This document shows, piece after piece, positions 9,721 to 18,450 of a stretch of 42,189 nt of DNA (within the stretch, counting starts at the first letter, position 1; each line of letters begins with the position of its first letter). Source of the stretch: Aquaspirillum serpens DSM 68. Its GTDB lineage: Bacteria; Pseudomonadota; Gammaproteobacteria; Burkholderiales; Aquaspirillaceae. The stretch spans positions 1 through 42,189 of the forward strand of contig NZ_ATVC01000017.1 in NCBI RefSeq assembly GCF_000420525.1, in the 5' to 3' direction. Below the pieces are notes generated by a model. The model was not told where the DNA came from. It made no database searches and saw only the letters and a list, made by a program, of their open reading frames with translations. The translations under genes were made by a program, and so were the position numbers.

Positions 9721-9797
9721 TGTACTATCCATCTCCCCCAGCCACGCCCAACCTAAGCAGCTATGGCACAATCGCTCTCTTTAGCAAAACAAAGGTA

Positions 9798-10448
9798 ATG
9801 ATTGTGAATGCAGTTGACCTCAGCTTGTATTGGGTTGTCGATCCTGACCAATGTGGTGGTGCGCGGGCGACGGTGAATTTACTGCACAAACTCCTGCCGC
9901 ACGGCATCAGCGTGGTTCAACTTCGTGCCCCAACGTGGAAAAAACGCGAACTCTTAGCCCTTGCGCAAGAAATGCGAACCCTGACACGCGAAGCCAATAT
10001 CCCCTTTATTATCAATGATCATCTCGACATTGCCCTCGGTTGCGAAGCCGATGGTTTACATGTCGGACAACAAGATTTACCGCTGGCGGTTGCGCGCCGC
10101 TGGATGGGTGAGAAAGCGATTTTGGGTTTATCCGCTAACCAACCTGCCCATTTCCAAGCCGATGATGTGCTCCTTGCCGATTACCTCGGTGTTGGGCCGG
10201 TGTTTGCCACCAGTACCAAAAGCGACGCCGCGTCACCGCTCGGCGTGGAAGGCTTAAAAAAGTGCCTTGGCCTGACACGGCGGCCAGTGGTGGCGATTGG
10301 TGGGATTACGGTTGAGAATGCCGAACAACTGCGAGACAGTGGGGTGGCAGGGCTGGCAGTGGTGTCAGCGCTATGCCGTGCGGCAGATCCGGTACAGGCC
10401 TGTCATCAACTCAATCGCGCCTTTTTCCCTGAAATCCGTTTGTTCTAA
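9798..10448 (+). CDS. thiE: thiamine phosphate synthase
   Basis: A 216-aa TIM-barrel enzyme that joins hydroxymethylpyrimidine diphosphate and thiazole phosphate into thiamine phosphate. Visible hallmarks are VVQLRA, FIINDHLDIAL, DGLHVGQQD, LGVGPVFATSTKSDA and the phosphate loop VVAIGGIT. The usual Lys two residues after QLR is shifted (QLRAPTWKKRE). Starts: ATG 9798 has its AAAGG only 2 nt away, while in-frame GTG 9804 has it at 8 nt, so initiation at 9804 is quite likely (two codons shorter). thiD follows after 13 nt. No TPP riboswitch core is recognisable upstream; the space is filled by repeat R2. Confidence 0.92.
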   Translation: MIVNAVDLSLYWVVDPDQCGGARATVNLLHKLLPHGISVVQLRAPTWKKRELLALAQEMRTLTREANIPFIINDHLDIALGCEADGLHVGQQDLPLAVARRWMGEKAILGLSANQPAHFQADDVLLADYLGVGPVFATSTKSDAASPLGVEGLKKCLGLTRRPVVAIGGITVENAEQLRDSGVAGLAVVSALCRAADPVQACHQLNRAFFPEIRLF

Positions 10449-10461
10449 TGAGAGATATCCC

Positions 10462-11268
10462 ATGGTCTATCAGGTATTAACCATTGCCGGTTCTGATTCA
10501 AGCGGCGGTGCGGGGATTCAAGCTGATTTAAAAACTTTCTCAGCTTTGGGTGTCTATGGGGCGAGTGTGATTACCGCGCTTACCGCACAAAATACCCAAG
10601 GCGTCAGCGCCATTCATACCCCACCGGCCAGCTTTATTAGCGCACAATGCGATGCTGTGTTCAGCGATCTCAATATCCATGCGGTGAAACTCGGCATGCT
10701 GGCGAATGCAGAAATTATTTACGCCTGCGCCGATGCGCTACAGCGTTGGCAACCGCCGTATGTGGTACTCGATACGGTGATGATTTCTAAAAGCGGCCAT
10801 GATTTGCTTGCACCAGAAGCGGTTTCTGCTTTGCGCGATACGCTGTTGCCCTGCGCCGATTTACTGACACCCAATCTGCCCGAAGCTGCCGCTTTGCTTG
10901 ATACCGCACCCGCGACGACCGTCGATGACATGATGGCACAGGGAAAAGCGCTGTTAGATTTAGGCGCGAAAGCGGTGTTGATGAAAGGGGGACATTTAAC
11001 TGGTTTGGAAAGTCCAGACTATTTAATCCAAGCCGAAGGCATACATTGTTTTACTGGCATGCGCCTACCCACCCACCACACCCACGGTACTGGCTGCACT
11101 TTGTCTGCGGCGTTAGCTGCCTTGCGACCACAGCATGATAATTGGGTGGATACTGTCGCGGTGGCAAAATCCTACCTCAATGGGGCTTTAGCACAAGCCG
11201 ATTGTCTCGCGATTGGTCATGGCATTGGGCCGGTGCACCATTTCCACCGCTGGTGGCCGCTCGGTTAG
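10462..11268 (+). CDS. thiD: hydroxymethylpyrimidine/phosphomethylpyrimidine kinase
   Basis: A 268-aa ribokinase-fold kinase that phosphorylates HMP and HMP-P to give the pyrimidine substrate of ThiE. It starts VLTIAGSDSSGGAGIQADLK and contains LTAQNTQGV, VLDTVMISKSG, LTPNLPEA and the C-terminal anion-hole motif HGTGCTLSAALAA, with the conserved cysteine. The ATG at 10462 is chosen because the protein family begins there; the longer frame to 10297 lies inside thiE. The pair thiE-thiD is probably one transcript. Length and motifs are complete. Confidence 0.94.
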   Translation: MVYQVLTIAGSDSSGGAGIQADLKTFSALGVYGASVITALTAQNTQGVSAIHTPPASFISAQCDAVFSDLNIHAVKLGMLANAEIIYACADALQRWQPPYVVLDTVMISKSGHDLLAPEAVSALRDTLLPCADLLTPNLPEAAALLDTAPATTVDDMMAQGKALLDLGAKAVLMKGGHLTGLESPDYLIQAEGIHCFTGMRLPTHHTHGTGCTLSAALAALRPQHDNWVDTVAVAKSYLNGALAQADCLAIGHGIGPVHHFHRWWPLG

Positions 11269-11286
11269 GGCTTATGGGGGTGATTC

Positions 11287-11329
11287 TGGTAAAATTCTTC
11301 GGTTGTCGTTGCCTTCTCGACACGAGAAG
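11287..11329 (+). promoter_or_regulatory. candidate extended -10 promoter and leader hairpin of fumarase gene
   Basis: TGG followed by TAAAAT (11287-11295) fits an extended -10 element with one mismatch in the hexamer; no -35 is evident. Transcription from about 11302 would include a short hairpin, CTTCTCG-ACA-CGAGAAG (11313-11329), in an 80-nt leader. No T-run follows the hairpin, so it is not a terminator. Confidence 0.4.
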
Positions 11330-11382
11330 CGACTGCCACACCCCGCCCTCACTGGCTTAATAACAATGGAGAACGCTGCGCC

Positions 11383-12909
11383 ATGACCGTGATTCGTCAA
11401 GAAGACTTCATCCAAAGCATTGCGGATGCCTTCCAATACATCAGTTGTTATCACCCCAAAGATTATATTGATGCGCTGTATCAGGCCTATTTGCGTGAAG
11501 AAAGCCCTGCGGCTAAAGACGCCATGGCGCAAATTCTGATCAATAGCCGCATGTGTGCCGAAGGTCGCCGTCCCATCTGTCAAGACACCGGTATTGCCGT
11601 GGTGTTCTTAAAAGTGGGTATGAAGGTGCAATGGGATGCCACCTTAAGCGTACAAGAGATGATCAACGAAGGCGTACGCCGCGCCTATCTGCATCCAGAT
11701 AACACCTTGCGCGCCTCGGTCTTACTCGACCCCGCCGGCAAACGCCAAAACAGCAAAGACAACACCCCCGCCGTCGTGCATTACGAAATTGTTGATGGCG
11801 ATGGTGTGGAAGTGATCTGTGCGGCAAAAGGCGGTGGTTCGGAAAACAAATCCAAATTCTATGCGCTGAACCCGTCCGACAGCATTGTCGATTGGGTGTT
11901 AAAAACTGTTCCAACCATGGGTGCTGGCTGGTGTCCACCCGGCATTTTGGGGATTGGGATTGGTGGTACACCAGAAAAAGCGATGTTGTTGGCAAAAGAA
12001 TCGTTGATGGATCACGTCAATATCCATGAGCTGAAAGACAAAGCCGCCAGCGGCGCCAGCTTAAGCCGTATCGAAGAATTGCGTCTTGAGCTGTACGAAA
12101 AAGTGAACGCCCTCGGTATTGGCGCCCAAGGTCTTGGCGGTTTGACCACCGTGTTGGATGTGAAAATCCTCGATTACCCAACCCACGCCGCCTCGTTACC
12201 TGTGGCGATGATTCCAAACTGTGCCGCTACCCGCCATATTCATTTCCACCTTGATGGTTCTGGCCCTGCGGTGTTGGAAACCCCGAAACTGGAAGACTGG
12301 CCAGAAATCACCTACGACAGCAGCAGCGGCAAACGTGTCAACCTCGACACCATCACGCCAGAAGAAGTTGCCAGTTGGAAACCTGGTGATGTGCTGTTGT
12401 TGAACGGTAAATTATTGACTGGCCGCGATGCAGCGCATAAGCGCATGGTGGATATGCTCAACAAGGGCGAAACCTTGCCGGTCGATTTCACCAATCGCTT
12501 TATCTACTACGTTGGCCCAGTTGATCCAGTGCGTGATGAAGTGGTTGGCCCAGCCGGCCCTACCACTGCGACACGGATGGATAAATTCACCCGTCAAATG
12601 TTAGAACAGACTGGTTTGTTGGGAATGGTAGGTAAAGCCGAGCGCGGCCCAACTGCTATCGAAGCCATCAAAGACAACAAAGCAGTTTACTTAATGGCGG
12701 TGGGTGGTTCGGCCTATTTGGTCTCCAAAGCCATCAAAGCCTCGAAAGTGGTGGCGTTTGGTGATTTGGGCATGGAAGCCATTTATGAATTTGAAGTGGA
12801 AGACATGCCAGTGACTGTCGCTGTCGATTCCTGTGGTACTTCGGTTCACAATACCGGTCCAGCAGAATGGCGTGTCAAAATCGGTAAAATTCCGGTTCAA
12901 ACCGCGTAA
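11383..12909 (+). CDS. fumA: class I fumarate hydratase (4Fe-4S)
   Basis: A single-chain 508-aa class I fumarase that interconverts fumarate and malate in the TCA cycle. The three cluster cysteines are in ICQDTGIA (C66), [11 protein letters not shown] (C184) and [11 protein letters not shown] (C280). The N-terminal Fe-S domain is fused to the C-terminal beta domain ([44 protein letters not shown]). The start ATG 11383 is preceded by GGAGA. It is unrelated to class II FumC and is oxygen-sensitive by family. A strong terminator follows. The symbol is given by similarity to FumA/FumB; related class I hydro-lyases acting on tartrate are usually split into two chains. Confidence 0.92.
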   Translation: MTVIRQEDFIQSIADAFQYISCYHPKDYIDALYQAYLREESPAAKDAMAQILINSRMCAEGRRPICQDTGIAVVFLKVGMKVQWDATLSVQEMINEGVRRAYLHPDNTLRASVLLDPAGKRQNSKDNTPAVVHYEIVDGDGVEVICAAKGGGSENKSKFYALNPSDSIVDWVLKTVPTMGAGWCPPGILGIGIGGTPEKAMLLAKESLMDHVNIHELKDKAASGASLSRIEELRLELYEKVNALGIGAQGLGGLTTVLDVKILDYPTHAASLPVAMIPNCAATRHIHFHLDGSGPAVLETPKLEDWPEITYDSSSGKRVNLDTITPEEVASWKPGDVLLLNGKLLTGRDAAHKRMVDMLNKGETLPVDFTNRFIYYVGPVDPVRDEVVGPAGPTTATRMDKFTRQMLEQTGLLGMVGKAERGPTAIEAIKDNKAVYLMAVGGSAYLVSKAIKASKVVAFGDLGMEAIYEFEVEDMPVTVAVDSCGTSVHNTGPAEWRVKIGKIPVQTA

Positions 12910-12930
12910 TTTTTTACCCTGAGCTGTTGT

Positions 12931-12966
12931 CCCTCGGTGTGACAAACCGCACCGAGGGCATTTTTT
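12931..12966 (+). terminator. rho-independent terminator after fumarase
   Basis: CCCTCGGTG (12931-12939) pairs perfectly with CACCGAGGG (12950-12958) over a 10-nt loop, followed by CA and six T residues (12961-12966). It ends only 14 nt before the dcd start codon, so dcd would need read-through or a promoter inside the fumarase gene. Confidence 0.88.
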
Positions 12967-12980
12967 ATGGAACAACCGCA

Positions 12981-13556
12981 ATGAGCATTAAATCTGACCG
13001 TTGGATTCGCAAAATGGCCGAACAACACGGCATGATCGAACCCTTTGAACCCCAGCAAGTTAAAGAAGTGAATGGCGAAAAAGTCATTTCGTTTGGCACC
13101 TCAAGCTATGGTTATGATATTCGCTGTGCTGATGAATTTAAGGTGTTTACCAATATCAACAGCACCATTGTTGACCCGAAAAATTTTGATCCACAATCGT
13201 TTGTTGAAGTGTCTGGCAAAGGTTTTTGCCTGATTCCGCCTAATTCATTTGCCTTGGCACGGACAGTGGAATATTTCCGCATTCCGCGTAATGTGTTGAC
13301 CGTGTGCTTAGGGAAATCGACTTATGCCCGTTGCGGCATCATCGTCAATGTCACCCCGTTTGAACCTGAGTGGGAAGGTTATGTCACGCTAGAGTTTTCG
13401 AATACCACACCACTGCCAGCCAAAATCTACGCCCATGAAGGGGTGGCACAGGTGTTATTTCTCGAAGCAGATGAAGATGATATCTGCGAGGTATCGTATC
13501 GCGACCGTGGCGGTAAATACCAAGGGCAACGCGGTGTTACGCTACCGCGCCCATAA
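12981..13556 (+). CDS. dcd: dCTP deaminase
   Basis: A 191-aa trimeric enzyme that deaminates dCTP to dUTP for thymidylate synthesis. The conserved [26 protein letters not shown] and [16 protein letters not shown] blocks are present, with the catalytic glutamate at position 138, as in the E. coli family member. The start is ATG 12981 ([13 protein letters not shown]), the family N-terminus; the longer frame to 12927 would run through the upstream terminator. The ribosome-binding site is weak (GGAA at 12969). It functions with nrdAB, further along the window, in dNTP supply. Confidence 0.94.
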   Translation: MSIKSDRWIRKMAEQHGMIEPFEPQQVKEVNGEKVISFGTSSYGYDIRCADEFKVFTNINSTIVDPKNFDPQSFVEVSGKGFCLIPPNSFALARTVEYFRIPRNVLTVCLGKSTYARCGIIVNVTPFEPEWEGYVTLEFSNTTPLPAKIYAHEGVAQVLFLEADEDDICEVSYRDRGGKYQGQRGVTLPRP

Positions 13557-13709
13557 TCCAAGTTTCAAGCGGCTGTTAACTCGGTTTCATCTCGCTGTAA
13601 ACAGACAACGGCATGATGTCGGCCATCCAAAGCAGGATACCCAGGCGAGGTCGGGTCAATGGCCTCGCACCACATCCCCCTTTCCCCCTGTATCACACTC
13701 ACCACTGGC

Positions 13710-14057
13710 CTAGTACCAACTCGGAAACCACGTGCGCAATTTTTGTGTGGTGTGTTGTTTGATGTCATCAGTAATATAGGCACTCACCGTCGCCAACGCC
13801 GCCACCAACACCCCCACATCATCGGTATACCCCACCGCAGGTAACAGATCGGGCACGCTGTCGAATGGCAAAATAAAGTAGCTCAATGCGCCAACAATCA
13901 CCGTCTTGGCCCATTTCGGGGTTTCTGGTTTTTGCAAAGCAAAATACAGCCACAGCACTTTTTCAATCACTTCCTTACCTGCCGCCGCTGCAAAATGCTT
14001 TACCTTCTCCCATAACTTTTCGTCAGAAAATGTATGTGATTTCATGACAGCTTTCAT
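13710..14057 (-). CDS. DUF1232 (YkvA-family) small membrane protein
   Basis: About 115 aa. The core VGALSYFILPFDSVPDLLPAVGYTDDVGVL (two short hydrophobic stretches around a SPxDxxPD-like turn) identifies the DUF1232/YkvA family, whose function is unknown. The N-terminal half is charged and helical (SDEKLWEKVKHFAAAAGKEVIEKVL). The frame is open to a TTG at 14063; ATG 14057 or ATG 14045 are more natural starts, with GAAAG lying 5 nt before 14045. It is divergent from the PepSY gene across about 65 bp. The 150 bp between it and dcd hold no gene I can recognise. Confidence 0.8.
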   Translation of the reverse strand: MKAVMKSHTFSDEKLWEKVKHFAAAAGKEVIEKVLWLYFALQKPETPKWAKTVIVGALSYFILPFDSVPDLLPAVGYTDDVGVLVAALATVSAYITDDIKQHTTQKLRTWFPSWY

Positions 14058-14121
14058 TTTCAATTAAGGGTTAATCGGTATCCTAGAGACATTAGATGAT
14101 GTTTTTATTTTGGAGGGAATC

Positions 14122-14430
14122 ATGCGAAAGCATATGGTGTTATTAGCAGCAATATCCAGTCTTGGCTTTGCCAGCCAGTTCGCCCATGCCGATGTCGATT
14201 TAACCACGCTTGACTATCGGGCCCTCGGCATTGTCAGTCCAGACAAAGCCAAGCAAGCAGCACTGAAGGCCAAACCGGGCGCGATTACTGAGGCAGATTT
14301 GGAAAAACGGCCTTTGCGCGATGGACTGCAATATGAGTTTGAGATTTTAGATGCCCAAGGCAATCAGTGGGACATTAAGGTCGATGCCAAAAATGGCGAG
14401 GTATTGAGCGTTAAAAAAGAAATTTTGTAG
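14122..14430 (+). CDS. small secreted PepSY-domain protein
   Basis: A 102-aa protein with a clear signal peptide (MRKHMVLLAAISSLGFAS, predicted cleavage after AHA) and a single PepSY-like domain ending YEFEILDAQGNQWDIKVDAKNGEVLSVKKE. PepSY domains are often protease-inhibitory or occur as small periplasmic proteins; the specific role is unknown. ATG 14122 is chosen for GGAGG at 14112-14116 with a 5-nt spacer; a TTG at 14110 is in frame but lacks a site. A perfect stem-loop follows the gene. Confidence 0.82.
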   Translation: MRKHMVLLAAISSLGFASQFAHADVDLTTLDYRALGIVSPDKAKQAALKAKPGAITEADLEKRPLRDGLQYEFEILDAQGNQWDIKVDAKNGEVLSVKKEIL

Positions 14431-14443
14431 TAAATCAGTAAAT

Positions 14444-14468
14444 CCGCCTTCTGAGTCCCAGAAGGCGG
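14444..14468. terminator. hairpin between convergent PepSY and DUF2147 genes
   Basis: CCGCCTTCTG (14444-14453) and CAGAAGGCGG (14459-14468) form a perfect 10-bp stem with loop AGTCC. T-runs are weak on both sides (ATTTACTGATTT on the minus strand). Its position between two convergent stop codons suggests a shared, bidirectional terminator. Confidence 0.65.
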
Positions 14469-14482
14469 CAGGGGAATGGGGC

Positions 14483-14914
14483 TTATTCGGCCCGTTCCCA
14501 CACTTGGGTACGGCCTAACAATGCGACCCCGAGAAAACCACGTACTTCTAACTTTCTCCCACCTTCAATCGGCTTAAACTTGACGCTGTAGGTTTTGCCT
14601 TCTTTCGGGTCAAAGATTTTGCCACCTTCGTAGCTATCACCCGATTTTTTCACGCCCCACAGGATAGTCATGCCCTGAATCGGTTTATTGGCGCGGTCGC
14701 CCTCACATTTGTCGCAGGTGGCTTCGGGGTTTTGAAATAACTTCACCACTTTGCCGCTAAATTCTCCACCTTGTTCGGCAATTTGTACCAACGATTTTGC
14801 CTGACCGGTTTTGTCATCAATGGTTTTCCATGTACCGACTGGCGAAGCATCTGCCCAGACTGCCGCCGACAACAGCGTGGTGGCAAAAACCATAGCTTTC
14901 ATTGCGTGACGCAT
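14483..14914 (-). CDS. secreted DUF2147 protein
   Basis: 143 aa, with an N-terminal signal peptide (hydrophobic AMVFATTLLSAAVWA, cleavage likely after AWA or ADA). The mature part starts SPVGTWKTIDDKTGQAKSLV and ends VRGFLGVALLGRTQVWER, the conserved DUF2147 arrangement of a lipocalin-like beta structure. A CDKC pair in the middle could form a disulfide. Function is unknown for the family. GAGG lies about 9 nt before the ATG. Nested palindromes at 14945-14968 upstream may be an operator. Confidence 0.85.
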   Translation of the reverse strand: MRHAMKAMVFATTLLSAAVWADASPVGTWKTIDDKTGQAKSLVQIAEQGGEFSGKVVKLFQNPEATCDKCEGDRANKPIQGMTILWGVKKSGDSYEGGKIFDPKEGKTYSVKFKPIEGGRKLEVRGFLGVALLGRTQVWERAE

Positions 14915-14944
14915 GATGTGTTCCTCACTCGTTTGTTATTTTCC

Positions 14945-14968
14945 ATTCAAACGATGGTTTGAATTCAA
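14945..14968. promoter_or_regulatory. nested palindromes upstream of the DUF2147 gene
   Basis: ATTCAAAC (14945-14952) and GTTTGAAT (14957-14964) are perfect 8-bp arms around GATG. The right arm is also the left half of a 10-bp palindrome TTGAATTCAA (14959-14968). Three half-sites lie 31-54 bp upstream of the DUF2147 start, a position suited to an operator. No T-run follows, so it is not an obvious wrbA terminator. Confidence 0.4.
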
Positions 14969-15018
14969 CACAGCATGCAGAATTTCGCTATCAGCTGTCA
15001 AGCCACCCGCGTGTTGTT

Positions 15019-15642
<624 letters not shown>

Positions 15643-15645
15643 TCA

Positions 15646-16896
15646 ATGATAACGACAAACCGCTCTTTTCTGCCCTATCCCCTCGCCTTATGGTTGCGAT
15701 GGCTGGAGATGATGGGATTTTTACGCTTTATTGGCCGGCGGTTGTTGGCCGATCGCTGTATTGAAGTCGCCGCTAGCCTGACCTTTACGACCTTGCTGTC
15801 ATTTGTGCCACTGATTACGCTGACGCTGATTGTTGCCTCGGCTTTTCCGGTGTTCTCGGCCTATAGCGACAGCTTTAAGCAATTTTTACTGGAAAATCTA
15901 GTACCCGACTCAGCCACACGGATTATTACCGTCTACATGCGGCAATTTAGCGACAATGCCGGCAAATTAACCGCTGCCGGTTTGGCCATGCTGGCACTCA
16001 CCGCCATCAGTTTAATGTTGACCATTGAACGGACATTTAATGCCATCTGGCGAGTAAAAAAATCACGCCCCCTAGCGCGGCAAATGTTGTTGTATTGGAC
16101 GGTGTTAACCCTTGGGCCATTGCTGTTGGGCTTGGGTTTATCACTCACCAATGGTCTGAGTTCACCATTTACCGGTAAATGGCGTTGGATTGATGAGTGG
16201 TTGAGTTTAGCGGGATCGGCTTCGTTATCTGCGGTGGTGTTGCTGATTGTATATGGCCTGATTCCCAATCGCTTTGTGCCGTGGCCGCATGCGCTGATCG
16301 GGGCCATCACCACCGCCATCTTATTAACCCTCGCCAAACTTGGCTTTGCCCTATATGTCGAGATGGCACGTTCTTACCAACTGATTTACGGTGCGTTTGC
16401 CAGTTTTCCGATTTTGTTATTGTGGCTACAACTGATGTGGCTGTTGGTGCTGTTTGGGGCAGAGCTAACCGCTGGTTTGGGGTATTGGCAACATCGCGCA
16501 TGGCAACGCCCTGGGGGGCACCAGCAACGGTTTCAAGATGCGCTTAATGCGTTGGTCTGTTTAGCTCAAGCACAACAACACGGCCATGAACTGAAACAAG
16601 CCGATTTCCGCGTCCATCTCCACACCGGCTATGATGAAATCGGTCATATTCTTGACTGTTTAGAACAGGCTAAATTGATTACCCGCACCCAAAACGAGGG
16701 CTGGGTTTTGTTGCGGCAACCCGATCATATCCAGCTCGATGCTCTATATGATGTGTTTATGATGCCAACTTTGCATAAAGAATCCTGTGCACACGATCAA
16801 GCTCTGCGGGTCCGTCTCAACCAAGCGCGGGCAGCGTTGGCTGTGTCCCTACAGCACTTTATCAGCGAGAGCTCACAAACCAGCCGCCCGCAATAA
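15646..16896 (+). CDS. YihY/BrkB-family inner-membrane protein
   Basis: A 416-aa membrane protein. The family core ASLTFTTLLSFVPLITLTLIV, later TIERTFNAIWRVKKSRP, and about six hydrophobic segments up to residue 275 match the YihY/BrkB family. The C-terminal 130 residues are soluble and helical (a winged-helix-like tail seen in longer members). It was once misannotated as RNase BN; true function is unknown. The 3' end overlaps the convergent yejF by 24 bp (16873-16896). The start is ATG 15646, with only a weak ribosome-binding site, and the promoter must overlap the wrbA start region. Confidence 0.88.
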   Translation: MITTNRSFLPYPLALWLRWLEMMGFLRFIGRRLLADRCIEVAASLTFTTLLSFVPLITLTLIVASAFPVFSAYSDSFKQFLLENLVPDSATRIITVYMRQFSDNAGKLTAAGLAMLALTAISLMLTIERTFNAIWRVKKSRPLARQMLLYWTVLTLGPLLLGLGLSLTNGLSSPFTGKWRWIDEWLSLAGSASLSAVVLLIVYGLIPNRFVPWPHALIGAITTAILLTLAKLGFALYVEMARSYQLIYGAFASFPILLLWLQLMWLLVLFGAELTAGLGYWQHRAWQRPGGHQQRFQDALNALVCLAQAQQHGHELKQADFRVHLHTGYDEIGHILDCLEQAKLITRTQNEGWVLLRQPDHIQLDALYDVFMMPTLHKESCAHDQALRVRLNQARAALAVSLQHFISESSQTSRPQ

Positions 16897-18450
16897 ACTT
16901 TGGGTATAGGGATGTTGCGGCGTGTGAAATACCTGTTGGGCAGGGCCATATTCGACAATGTGGCCCTGTTTTAACACCAACACATGATGCGCCACTGCCC
17001 GCACCACTGGCAAATCATGGCTGATAAACAAATAGGCCAGTTGGTATTTTTGTTGTAGCTGCCGCAGCAAAGCCAACACTTGCGCCTGAATTGACATATC
17101 CAAGGCCGAAGTCGGTTCGTCTAACAACAGCAATTTAGGTTGTAACACCAAGGCCCGCGCAATCGCCAACCGCTGCCGCTGGCCTCCGGAAAATTCATGC
17201 GGATAACGCGATAACATATCTGCTGTCAGCCCAACATCTTGCAAAATCGCCACAATCCGCGCCAAGCGTTGCGATTCATCCAACTGCGGTTCGTGCAGTT
17301 GCAACCCCTCTTGCAGAATTTCGCTCATCGTCATGCGTGGTGACAGGCTGGAATAGGGATCTTGAAATACAATCTGGGCATGTCGCCTCCATTGTCGTAA
17401 CGCCTGTTTGGACAGCGCAGACACGGTTTGCCCTTGCATCACTACTTCACCTTGTGCTGCTAAGAGCTGCAACACCGCCAAACCCAAAGTGGTTTTGCCC
17501 GAGCCAGATTCGCCAATAATGGCGAGGGTTTCCCCTTGCGGTAACTGAAAATCGACGCCCTGCAAAATCGGTACCGCCTCGCGCCGCCACCACCGCTGCC
17601 GCCGTGATACGGTTACAGTCAGTTGTTTTGCTGTCAATAGAATCGGCGCATTAGCCTGTGGCACGTCGTCCAGCGGTTGCGGTGTGCAGTTCAACAGATT
17701 TTTGGTGTAAGGATGTTGTGGATAGTGAAACAGATGTTCACAAGCTGCACTTTCGATTAACTCGCCCTGCTGCATCACTGCCACTCGATCAGCAAAACGC
17801 TGTACCAGCGAGAGATCGTGGGTAATCAACAACACCGCCATCCGCCGCTCGGCCTGTAGTTCGCTTAATAAGGCCATGATTTCACCGCGCATACTGACAT
17901 CCAGCGCAGTGGTTGGCTCATCGGCAATCAATAATTCCGGCTCACCAGCCAACGCCATCGCAATCATCACCCGCTGCCGTTGACCACCCGATAATTGATG
18001 GGGATAGCGTTGGGCCAAGGTGGTTGGGTCGGGTAATTTCACCCGTTCTAATAATTCAATCGCTTGCGCCCACCCTTGGCGTGGAGATAAGCCGAGATGA
18101 ATCCGTAACACTTCATAGATTTGCTCACCGACAGTATGCAAGGGATTGAGCGCAGTCATCGGCTCTTGAAACACCATCGCCACTCGTCGGCCACGAATTG
18201 TCCGCAATTGCGCTTCGTTGTAGCGCAACAAAGGTTCATCTTTTAAAAAAATCTCGCCTTCGTAACGGGCATCCGGTTGTAGCTTGAGAATCGCTTGTGC
18301 GGTTTGGGTTTTGCCAGATCCCGACTCACCAACCAAGGCCAATTTTTCACCCGCATACACACAAAGATTGACCGCTTTAACCACCTGCTGTTGGCCAAAA
18401 AATACCGATAGGTTGTCAATCCGCAGCAGCGGCAATTCAGCAAAACTCAT
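16873..18450 (-). CDS. yejF: peptide ABC transporter, double ATP-binding subunit
   Basis: A 525-aa protein with two complete ABC ATPase domains. The first has Walker A GESGSGKTQTA, signature LSGGQRQR and Walker B LLIADEPTTALD. The second has GESGSGKTTLG, FSGGQRQR and LLLLDEPTSALD. It powers the YejBE permease, which in enterobacteria takes up peptides including microcin C. The start ATG 18450 overlaps the yejE stop (ATGA). A longer frame to 18558 lies inside yejE. Both nucleotide-binding sites look intact. It overlaps the YihY gene at its 3' end, leaving no room for a terminator. Confidence 0.93.
   Translation of the reverse strand: MSFAELPLLRIDNLSVFFGQQQVVKAVNLCVYAGEKLALVGESGSGKTQTAQAILKLQPDARYEGEIFLKDEPLLRYNEAQLRTIRGRRVAMVFQEPMTALNPLHTVGEQIYEVLRIHLGLSPRQGWAQAIELLERVKLPDPTTLAQRYPHQLSGGQRQRVMIAMALAGEPELLIADEPTTALDVSMRGEIMALLSELQAERRMAVLLITHDLSLVQRFADRVAVMQQGELIESAACEHLFHYPQHPYTKNLLNCTPQPLDDVPQANAPILLTAKQLTVTVSRRQRWWRREAVPILQGVDFQLPQGETLAIIGESGSGKTTLGLAVLQLLAAQGEVVMQGQTVSALSKQALRQWRRHAQIVFQDPYSSLSPRMTMSEILQEGLQLHEPQLDESQRLARIVAILQDVGLTADMLSRYPHEFSGGQRQRLAIARALVLQPKLLLLDEPTSALDMSIQAQVLALLRQLQQKYQLAYLFISHDLPVVRAVAHHVLVLKQGHIVEYGPAQQVFHTPQHPYTQSLLRAAGL

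Noticed and set aside
9684-9797. N-terminal extension of ThiE
   Set aside because: It reads through repeat R2 and has no family similarity; the ThiE fold begins after 9804.
9721-9797. TPP riboswitch before thiE
   Set aside because: No CTGAGA or conserved thi-box core could be seen; the gap is short and mostly repeat-derived.
12927-12980. Longer N-terminus of Dcd
   Set aside because: It would be encoded by the terminator hairpin; the family N-terminus matches the ATG at 12981.
13557-13709. Gene in the dcd-DUF1232 gap
   Set aside because: Only short frames without motifs, homology or ribosome-binding sites; a GCGAGG/CCTCGC inverted repeat lacks a T-run.
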